Shown one piece after another: positions 8,911-16,814 of a stretch of 64,000 nt of DNA. How positions within the stretch are numbered: position 1 is the stretch's first letter; the number at the start of each line of letters is the position of its first letter. The notes under the pieces were generated by a model. That model was given only the letters and a program-made list of their open reading frames with translations, did not search any database and was not told the origin of the DNA. The DNA comes from Candidatus Endonucleibacter bathymodioli. Lineage in GTDB: Bacteria > Pseudomonadota > Gammaproteobacteria > Pseudomonadales > Endozoicomonadaceae. A program made the position numbers and the translations under genes. The DNA lies in the NCBI GenBank assembly GCA_030674915.1, contig JASXSV010000006.1:131654-195653 (forward strand), read 5' to 3'.

Positions 8911-10044
8911 ATGAATACTATTTTCTCAAAAAAGAATTATTTTCTTCTATTATTACTTTCTATGATTTCATGTTCATGCCTTTCTAGACCCATGGCTTTG
9001 CCTTTACCTTGCTTAAGTCAAAATCATTATCAAATGAAGGATTCAATTACAGATAACAGCATAGAAGTACTTTTTAAACAAAAACTTAGCTCTGAAAAAC
9101 AGGTATGCATGCAAATGCTTTCTTCTAGCAGTGAAGAGCTGACGTGTGACAAGATGCTATCTGTGGAAGGGGCCTCAGAGTATGCAGATAAAGACAACTT
9201 ATTGCATGCTCGCTTTGTGAAAGCACTGGGAGACTTCTTACTAAGTCATGAAGGTGTGCGGACTGAAATATTGAAGCAGGTTGCTAATGAGCATGATTTA
9301 GGTACAGTTATTGAAAATGCAGCATTCCGATTCAAGCATCATGATCAGAGCAAATTTTTACCTGAGGGAAGTATAGAGCCTGGACACTGCCATTCTGACG
9401 GCATTTGTAACGATATGAACATTGAAGATTTTCTCATATCAGGAACTCCAGAAATGGTTATTATTGAGGGTTATCGGTGTGTATCCAATGTTTTTGCTGC
9501 TCCTTACTCTTATTCTAAAAAGAGGAATTTCATATTTGATAAGGATCATAATGATGAGTGCAAAAACAAGGCCTGTAAGGCCGTGGAGCTTCATTTAAGA
9601 TCAGAGAGCCATCATCCTATGTTTTGGAATACTGCAAGGGCGCATTCAAATGATGGGCAAGGTCATGACATGAAAACCATCCTGCAGGATTCTACTAATA
9701 TTGTACCAGTTTTTCTTGAAATGATCGTTGATGGTTGGTCTAGAAGTATAATTCAATCCATAAGATCAAGACGATTTCCTGATTATTGCCAGTCGACAAA
9801 TGAAAACCAATGTCTCTATTGTCGTAGCACCGATTATGATATTGATAGCTTCATCAAGGTAGATAAAAATAGTAAAGGTTTTTTTAGTCACAGTATAAAA
9901 GAAGCGTTTGATAAAGAAAGAAAATCCGATGTAGAGCCAGGGCAAGAGTTCGAACAGGCATTATTCCTATTAAGTGGGGCTATTGCAGAAAAACTTGATG
10001 ATAGTGGCTTTGAAAAAGTAGTATCTGAACTGTTATCTAAGTAG
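8911..10044 (+). CDS. Secreted protein with DUF5662-like (HD-type) motif pattern
   Basis: 377 residues, starting at an ATG preceded by AGGTGG eight bases upstream. The N-terminus is a signal peptide (YFLLLLLSMISCSCLSRPMA); the Cys after MIS could be a lipobox, but its -3 residue is atypical. In the middle, HHDQSKF (~residues 147-153), HLRSESHHPMFW and LEMIVDGWSRS occur in the order and spacing of the DUF5662 family, whose HD-SKF, HHxxxW and EMxxDW motifs suggest a metal-binding HD-like fold. That link is by eye and moderate. There are many cysteines (e.g. CHSDGICND, CLYCRS), fitting an exported, disulphide-bonded protein. No neighbour suggests a pathway. Confidence 0.6.
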   Translation: MNTIFSKKNYFLLLLLSMISCSCLSRPMALPLPCLSQNHYQMKDSITDNSIEVLFKQKLSSEKQVCMQMLSSSSEELTCDKMLSVEGASEYADKDNLLHARFVKALGDFLLSHEGVRTEILKQVANEHDLGTVIENAAFRFKHHDQSKFLPEGSIEPGHCHSDGICNDMNIEDFLISGTPEMVIIEGYRCVSNVFAAPYSYSKKRNFIFDKDHNDECKNKACKAVELHLRSESHHPMFWNTARAHSNDGQGHDMKTILQDSTNIVPVFLEMIVDGWSRSIIQSIRSRRFPDYCQSTNENQCLYCRSTDYDIDSFIKVDKNSKGFFSHSIKEAFDKERKSDVEPGQEFEQALFLLSGAIAEKLDDSGFEKVVSELLSK

Positions 10045-10204
10045 TAGTATTCTGATGCTGATTAGAAATTGAATGTTATCAATTTCATTGTTTTACGAAA
10101 GACAACCCAGCTACACCCAGCTATCCCCTCGAAACTGGGTATATGCTGGGCAAAAAGCAAGGATCTCAAACGGTAAGAACCTATGAAAAGCTGGTTATTA
10201 TGAC

Positions 10205-10252
10205 TAGTGAAAACAGTCAATAATCCCACGCCTTCAATGACAACTCGTATAA
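10205..10252. repeat. Dispersed palindromic repeat, one arm
   Basis: Reads gaaaacagtcaataatc, then CACGCCTTCAATGACAAC, then TCGTATA, matching the right-hand arm (agtcaacaacctcacacc, TTCAAGG, GGTATA) of the dispersed repeat. Confidence 0.5.
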
Positions 10253-10897
10253 TCACAATCTTGCGCACCGAAAATACAAGTTTACGCAGTGGCTGCATCT
10301 GTTATCACTAAACAAAAAACAGCTGTTTGCAATGCTCCCTACTGGTCACGGGCTCGTTTATTAAGAGCTACACCCTATAAACAGTTGACTCTAAAATCCA
10401 CTCCAAACGTGTCAGTTATTGTGGGAATTGTGTGCTCGCTCAGAGATTACTTGAGCAAATTGAATCTTTAATTACTTTGCCGGACTTTGAAGTAAGCATT
10501 AAACAAAATTTCCAGAAAACAAGTACGTCAGAGCTAGTAATTACCAATTGATCTTTCACATTTCACCTTTTTTGCTGTATCGTGACTTGGTTTGAAAATC
10601 ATGACTTCTACTTTGTTTAGTTAGTATATACCTTGTTGTGAGAGTGCCAATACCATTAAACTCAGGAGATTAAGTTCCCCCCTCACCCGTATGTGGGGTT
10701 GCTAATTACTATCATATTCATTGATAACAGGTATAAAAATATGAGTAAATACTGCGATAGAACACTATTTTATAACAAAAATAGTGTGCATGAAACCTTT
10801 GCACGATTATTTTTTGCCAACTAACTTCGTTAAAAACAGACTCAATCGATAATTTGCAAGTATAAACTCTCTCTTTTCGTTCGTTTTTGCTTCATTC
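10253..10897. other. Gene-free stretch with half of a direct repeat
   Basis: Contains about 57 bases (10379-10437, beginning ACAGTTGACTCTAAAATCCA) that recur degenerately at 14315-14371 (ACAGCTGGTTCTCAAATCCA) on the same strand, bracketing the BIR gene. The 60-codon frame at 10289-10471 is not supported. AT-rich sequence after 10480 could hold the promoter of the BIR gene. Confidence 0.45.
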
Positions 10898-10935
10898 ATG
10901 AACAAAATTACGACTAGTGCAAAGATCTATATAAT

Positions 10936-10941
10936 AGGTGA
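10936..10941 (+). promoter_or_regulatory. Ribosome binding site that fixes the BIR-protein start
   Basis: AGGTGA lies 4 bases before the ATG at 10946. The alternative ATG at 10898 has no comparable site and would bury the signal peptide 16 residues in, so 10946 is preferred. Confidence 0.6.
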
Positions 10942-10945
10942 GCAT

Positions 10946-13900
10946 ATGAGTATTAGCGTTAATATCAGATCCATAAAAACTCTTCTGCTATTACTATTTC
11001 TTAAATTAGGTTTATGTTGCAATGCTATGGCAAAGAGCAATACAGTTAATACCTCTCTAAGAACATTGTTTTTGCAGGCCATGTCGGTACTTTGCTATCC
11101 TGAGTTATTGTCTGGAATTACATTTCTTGAAAATAAAACAAACCTTAATACCTATAGATATATCTTCAATGCTCCACTTGGTACCCATCACCTCCATGAT
11201 GATCAAATTACTGAGTTTCAATCACTCAGTCACTCGATCCTTGATGTCTGCAGTAAGAGTAAAAATTCTCGTAAATCCGGATATCAACTTGAATCTGGAG
11301 AAGGTATTCTGGAATGGGATATACCTGTAGAGTCAAATGAAGAGTTTACTTTTGCAGTAATTTATAACGATGACTCATCCCCTGCCGCTCCTTTTTTTCA
11401 GTATGATGCAGACGGAAAACAAGTTACTCGCAATGATGTCGGTTTTTCCCCGGAAGCAGGGAGTACCGTTATCACTCCTTCAGGTAGCATAAAGCAAGTG
11501 TGGCAATGGCATTTTATGCTAAACGGTAAAGGATTGGCGACCATCACCACTCCCAAAGGTGGCTATTGTGTCCCAGCCCTTTCAGGTTGGCACCATCATA
11601 ATACGCGTTTCCCAGATGAATGCGGTCATACGATCTTGCATTTTTCAGCACAGAACCATGGATGCATTAAAGAGGAGGTAGTGAGTGCGTTAAATAGAAT
11701 TATTAAAAGTGCTGAAGGTAACACAAAGATCACGATGTATCCACATGCGCCGACCAAAGAACACTCATTTAGAAATCCGCTGAATAACATTCTACCTTGG
11801 TTAAAGGATAATTATGCCCAGGATTGTTTATCCAAAAGACACTATCAACGGTCTATTATTCCACCATTGAGGCAATACTTTTGCGTCTTTCATAATCCCA
11901 CGGTGTCTTGCGAAGGAGAGTCCAATCCATCAGAAGAGCACCCTTCATACCATGATGCTATGAAAAGTGAAGTGAATCGTATTAACTCATTGTCGTCATT
12001 TCCTTATTTCCAGACCTTATCTACTATTGATCTTGCTCGAGCAGGTTTTTATTGTACGAACCCAGGCGAGAGTACTGAGTGTAAATGTTTTTGTTGTGGG
12101 AAGACTTATAAAGACTGGAAGGATAGTGATAATCCCTATGAAATTCATAATAATATTTCACCTAATTGTGTCTATATTAACGATGAAGATAGAGGCAATT
12201 GTTCATTTAAGGTAGAAAATGAGACGCAACATTATAAACCGATGAGTAAAACTTCTAGCAATCATCTAGCTAATATGACTTCAGACATGCAGAAACTTCA
12301 TATAACAGAAAGCCCTTCTGCCAATATCACCATGCATTCCGAAAGTAACAACGCAGAAAGTTCCTTTGTCGAAAACAGTAATAATCCTGCAACAGTAGTG
12401 GGACTATCCCAGAATAGCAGTACTGGCACAGGAGTAAATACTACAAATACACCAAGATATCCTGCTTATTCTGATATTTCGATAAGAGTTAATACCTATG
12501 CAAATAAATGGCCTAGTTATTTAAATCAAACTCCAGAAAATATGGCAAACGCTGGTTTTCTCTACGAAGGTTTTGAAAACTATACGCGCTGCTTCCATTG
12601 TGGCTGCGTGTTAAGCAAATGGATGGTTGGGGATGACCCCTATGTAGAGCATGCCAGATGGTTTCCAAAATGTGCTTACCTAATATCAGTTAAAGGAGAG
12701 ATATTTATAGATTCTACTCAAAGGCTATATAGTGATGATGGACAAATCTTGCAGCAGCCTTTAAATATAAACACCCCAGCTAATTCGTCTAGAGCTATAT
12801 CGTGCAACGATCTAAATATAAATTATAATCGTTCCTCCGTAGAAACTCCTATAAAAAATGTATCAGTAAAGAATAATCTTTCTGCTGATGGTGACAGTGT
12901 GTCATATGCCATTGGTGGAAAGAAAGTAACGAAAGCGCCAGCAGCTAAAAGCATTATTCAGGCAAAAGTAGAGAAATTGATTAGGGATGAGCGACGATAT
13001 ACTACTCATGAGCGCTCAGTTACACCTATTATAACAGAAGGAATAATGAGAGTTAATGAAGAAACAGATCAATTGATAGAGCCGCATTTGCATCTGTCTT
13101 TCGGTGTTACTGATAAAAACAGTGCGGACTTTTCGGATGTTGCTGCTTTAATGTATATGTCCAAAGGTCAAAAATGTAATCTCAACGGTATGGCTTATCT
13201 CAATCACGAGTTAGTAGCATGTCGTCACCTAGCTTACTGGTGGCTATCTTTACAGAAATTCAAATATGATGATATTTCTTCGAAAGAACTTATTGAAAAA
13301 TGTATAAGTATTCCCAGCGACTTAATACTATCGAAACAATTGCATGACAAAGCATGCTCAGCTGAAGGTATTTATTTTGAAATGCATCAACTCCATGAAG
13401 CCATCTATTGTGCGGCTGAAACGTTTACCAAAGGGCAAGAAAAAAGATACCTTCTTAGATCAGACAATCATGCCATGGGCCTATGTATTAAAAAAAACAA
13501 AGATAACAATATTATTATTTATTACTATGATCCTAATGACACCCTTCGACATAAAAAGATAATAGCTAATACTAAGGATGATCTGAAATACATTACCTGT
13601 GACGATTTTTGGAGTTCTACAGATAAAAAACTATATTTCATTGGGTGGCATAAAATTAGTTCTCTATCATCCATTGGTGTAAAATTATCACGAGATGAGT
13701 GTAAAGTAGTATGTATCTCTAAACCGAGTAAAGCGCTCATGTACCTATTGGCTTGCACTGGCCATTACGGACATCCAAATGTTGTATTTGATTTTGAGAA
13801 TTTCTCTGAAAATACAATACATAGGTTGCTTGCTGGAAAAAATAAGTATGGTACACCTGCATTACGAGCAGCATATCTTTATGAACACCATGAAACAATC

Positions 13901-14263
13901 GCAACAATTTGTTTGATGATCATTAACAGTGATCTCGGTCCTGATGCAAAAAGAGAGCTGCTTCGAGGTAAGGGTAATGATAAGAACGACATATCAGTAT
14001 TACATTCAGCCTGTATATTGGGACAAACAGAAATTGTTGCCGCATTCATTGATGCTATGGATCGTAGTGACGTTAAATTTAATAATGCTGATAAGAAAAA
14101 GTATCTTGCCGAAAAAAACCAAGATTATAAGTCACCATCAGATATGGCATTTAGGTATGGACACTTTGGTATTTACAAAATGCTCATTGATGCTATTCAC
14201 AAAAGTTGCTTTTGGAATCTCTGGGCAAGCACGCTGAGTTTCATCTACTCCCACTATCGCTAG
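10946..14263 (+). CDS. Secreted protein with two BIR domains, an EspL/ShET2-like cysteine protease and ankyrin-like repeats
   Basis: 1105 residues from the ATG at 10946. A signal peptide (TLLLLLFLKLGLCCNAMA) covers residues ~12-29. Two IAP-type BIR zinc domains lie at ~344-413 and ~515-582. Each has C-x2-C-x16-H-x6-C ligands (CFCC with HNNISPNC; CFHC with HARWFPKC), the AGF motif and a conserved Trp. A Ser/Asn-rich linker leads to ~700-900, which resembles the ShET2/EspL effector family (NLNGMAYLN, VACRHLAYWW). Its papain-type triad is Cys759, His842 and Asp862; spacings 83/20 compare with 84/22 in E. coli EspL (C47/H131/D153). After ~945, LLAGKNKYGTPALRAA and VLHSACILGQTEIV are ankyrin-like, as in EspL. 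BIR domains bind caspases or IAP antagonists; EspL cleaves RHIM proteins. Host-death suppression is inference. No RING is present. Confidence 0.85.
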   Translation: MSISVNIRSIKTLLLLLFLKLGLCCNAMAKSNTVNTSLRTLFLQAMSVLCYPELLSGITFLENKTNLNTYRYIFNAPLGTHHLHDDQITEFQSLSHSILDVCSKSKNSRKSGYQLESGEGILEWDIPVESNEEFTFAVIYNDDSSPAAPFFQYDADGKQVTRNDVGFSPEAGSTVITPSGSIKQVWQWHFMLNGKGLATITTPKGGYCVPALSGWHHHNTRFPDECGHTILHFSAQNHGCIKEEVVSALNRIIKSAEGNTKITMYPHAPTKEHSFRNPLNNILPWLKDNYAQDCLSKRHYQRSIIPPLRQYFCVFHNPTVSCEGESNPSEEHPSYHDAMKSEVNRINSLSSFPYFQTLSTIDLARAGFYCTNPGESTECKCFCCGKTYKDWKDSDNPYEIHNNISPNCVYINDEDRGNCSFKVENETQHYKPMSKTSSNHLANMTSDMQKLHITESPSANITMHSESNNAESSFVENSNNPATVVGLSQNSSTGTGVNTTNTPRYPAYSDISIRVNTYANKWPSYLNQTPENMANAGFLYEGFENYTRCFHCGCVLSKWMVGDDPYVEHARWFPKCAYLISVKGEIFIDSTQRLYSDDGQILQQPLNINTPANSSRAISCNDLNINYNRSSVETPIKNVSVKNNLSADGDSVSYAIGGKKVTKAPAAKSIIQAKVEKLIRDERRYTTHERSVTPIITEGIMRVNEETDQLIEPHLHLSFGVTDKNSADFSDVAALMYMSKGQKCNLNGMAYLNHELVACRHLAYWWLSLQKFKYDDISSKELIEKCISIPSDLILSKQLHDKACSAEGIYFEMHQLHEAIYCAAETFTKGQEKRYLLRSDNHAMGLCIKKNKDNNIIIYYYDPNDTLRHKKIIANTKDDLKYITCDDFWSSTDKKLYFIGWHKISSLSSIGVKLSRDECKVVCISKPSKALMYLLACTGHYGHPNVVFDFENFSENTIHRLLAGKNKYGTPALRAAYLYEHHETIATICLMIINSDLGPDAKRELLRGKGNDKNDISVLHSACILGQTEIVAAFIDAMDRSDVKFNNADKKKYLAEKNQDYKSPSDMAFRYGHFGIYKMLIDAIHKSCFWNLWASTLSFIYSHYR

Positions 14264-14314
14264 CATAAGTTACGCACGCTTGCCCGATGAGCACTCAAGC
14301 GTACGGACGTACGA

Positions 14315-14371
14315 ACAGCTGGTTCTCAAATCCATTCCAAGCGTATCGGTTGTTGTGGGGATCTATGAGCT
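14315..14371 (+). repeat. Direct repeat partner downstream of the BIR gene
   Basis: A degenerate match to 10379-10437 in the same orientation (shared blocks ...TCCA-TCCAA-CGT-TC-GTT-TTGTGGG). The pair brackets the BIR gene at about 3.9 kb spacing and may be footprints of the event that brought it in, or relics of the same old transposon. Confidence 0.45.
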
Positions 14372-14625
14372 ACTGGATGGTGGTGCCGTCCACGGCCAAG
14401 ATAGATATCTGGTAACACAGACTAGCCTGTATCAAAACTCATTATAACTTTAAGTTTCTGATGCAGACTTGTTTTTTCGTGGATTGATCACCCACCTTAA
14501 AGTAGCCATATTAAATGATAAAAATATATTTATAACCGTGCGCAACCAAAAAAGTTAATTGCAGTCACAGGCATTGTAAAGGGTTAGGAATATAGCTGTA
14601 ACTGCTGGTATGTTATTGTGTGAAT

Positions 14626-14762
14626 TTATACCAGTTTTCATTGAACACGTGAGATTGTTGGCTTCTCTCGTTCACCTCAATCACCTGCTCTACTTGTAGA
14701 CGTATGAGAATTTTTAGTTTGTACGCTTACCAATACCTTAGACGGTAACTGGTATAAATTTA
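14626..14762. repeat. Dispersed palindromic repeat, full-length copy
   Basis: Begins TATACCAGTTTTCATTGAAC, has gagattgttggcttctctc and cacctcaatcacctgctc, and ends CTTAGACGGTAACTGGTATA. The outer ~15 bases are inverted repeats. It lies between the convergent BIR gene and the RING pseudogene. Confidence 0.7.
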
Positions 14763-14767
14763 AACTT

Positions 14768-14846
14768 GCAAGAACAGTTGTTGACTGTTTTTTGGCTCAC
14801 CCCAATTACTACTAGTAGCTCATGGGGTTTCGCTGGCTTGCAACTT
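14768..14846. repeat. Dispersed palindromic repeat, partial second copy
   Basis: Reads agttgttgactgttttttgg, CTCACCCCAATTACTAC and CTCATGGGGTTTCGCTGGCT. This is the central and left-arm part of the repeat, adjacent to the full copy at 14626-14762. Confidence 0.6.
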
Positions 14847-14891
14847 ATTAATGATTTCAATAAAAGCTGCTACAACCTATCCAAAATAATA

Positions 14892-16814
14892 TTATTGCTC
14901 TAATAATTTTACCTCTCCTTCCAAGCTTAGCTCTATATCTTTCCTACACAAAGGGCACAAATATCCGGATTCTGACCCTTTCATGTTATTAGCACAAGAT
15001 CTACATAATTTATGTAAGCAATTTGTAAGAACTGTTACCTTATCCATTTCATCAAAACAAACAGGGCATTCTAACTCTCTTTCAGCATTTTCCTCAGAAA
15101 AATCTTTTACAATATGAAACCATTGGCGAACTACATCGCATCGTTTACTTGCAGCTTCTCGAATCGCAGATAAGTCAAGACTTTGTAATACCGTATTCTC
15201 AGGGTTCTCATTTTGAATTTTTTCCATGGACGTCATAGTCATCCCAGTAAGATTATCTGGGAATAAAGGCAAAGCCCAGTTCACCATTTCATAAAAAGAA
15301 GGAATTATTTTCTCAGCTGAATCACCACTGCAGTCCTCAACAAAAAGTTTGTGATGTAACTTGTGTACAATAAGAGCCTTGAGCCTCTGAATCCCTAAGA
15401 AGGCTAGCTCACTCTCCGTAGGTAATAATGCAGTAGGTTCTAAGTCAATAAGCGTTAAGTCAGTAGATGATGATTCAGTAAATAAGTCCGTGTCATATAC
15501 CTTTTTCAAAATCTTACGACCAAATGCCCTGTTATTCACACACTTATCCAGAAATCCCGCTGCAAATTTTTCTAAAGAATTAGCTAGTAAATAGTGGTTT
15601 AATTGCGGTGCTAGCCACATTGCCGCCACGTCAACAAATACTCCTATATCCTTTATGTCCACGAATGGAAATGAATAATCTATAATAAAGCCTCTATCAT
15701 CTTTTGTGAATTCTATCAAGCTGTTGAATTTTATAGCTGACATCTTATAATTATCGCCACCCCATCTATTACGGATATTACGGACTTTGAAAATGGGAAT
15801 ATCAATATCACCATAAACGGACGTTATTGGTATTGATAAGCCACATTTGTAAGATTCAACTATAGCGTCATAGCCTACCCGCAAATAAGTAGCCAGCCAT
15901 GCACAAGCCCATGATGACGTCATGCATTCATCCTTTTTATGCAAGTCCTTATTCTCATCATCTTTCTGTAAGGCCTTACGATAACCGTGAAAAAAACTGG
16001 ATTTAAGCTGTTTCAAATGTGCCAGTGATACAGATGGTACCTTTTCGGTGGTTTGGCTTATTTGGGATTTAGGATTGTCACATTTTAATAGAGAAAACCC
16101 ATAATCTCCGTTATCGGTTAGCACCATTTGTTGTTTGTACTGGAGTCCAAAATTCCACGTAGATACCGTAACCGTAGGCACCGATCCAAGACCTGGTAGT
16201 TGAGATGGTAGTCGAGACTGAAGTCTCGTTAGTAAATTAGAACGTATGATTTTTTTCCCAGCCCTCGTCGTGTATAATATAGACTCAGTATCTTCATTAG
16301 TCGTTCCTACTATAGACTCAGTATTTTTAGTCATAGTTCTTCTAATAGCACCCTCTAAGCCTAGCACTCTAGGTATGTATTTGCTATCGGTAGGATTATA
16401 TAATTCTGTTTTAGCAATAGTCATTTCCTTTGTTAAACCTGTTACCTCTGCTACCTCTACTACTAGTGGTTCCTGTGTAATAAAGTTATATATATCACGT
16501 AGTGCATGCTTTGATTGTATATGTACCTCTGAGACTCCAACGACAGATTTCTTGTATTTTTGATTTATGCAATTATCAGCATTAGAAATCAGCAACAATC
16601 TTGCTGACTGATTTTTCTTGTATTTATATGCTTTAAACATTGTCACCAAGCGTACTTGGTTCGAAGTAGACATTTCATCAGAGTGCGTAAATACTACAAT
16701 ATTGTCATATATAATATTTTCCTCTTCCAAGGCTGCTTCTAGTACAGCATCTGGTCTCGATCCGCTGCTTAACGCACCATTAACTAAAGATATGATATTA
16801 TTTTCTACATCCAC
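14892..16814 (-). pseudogene. C-terminal open frame of a broken TROVE-vWA-RING gene (vWA end plus RING finger)
   Basis: A 640-codon open frame opened by a GTG at 16814 with no convincing ribosome site; the homology continues upstream in other frames (see 16815-19630), so it is the surviving 3' part of a decayed gene. Its first ~130 residues resemble the second half of a Ro60-type vWA domain (SGSRPDAVLEAAL, NIVVFTHSDE, ARLLLISNAD, ALRDIYNFIT). The middle (~260-560) matches nothing I recognise. The last 60 residues form a C3HC4 RING finger at ~582-622: CPVC, then CLHKLCRSC, then CPLC. RING fingers recruit ubiquitin E2 enzymes and are rare in bacteria. The frame is long and clean, so a shortened protein might still be made. 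Function is inference. Confidence 0.75.

Noticed and set aside
10898..10945. Earlier ATG for the BIR protein
   Set aside because: No ribosome site, and the added residues precede a normal signal peptide; the ATG at 10946 has AGGTGA in place.
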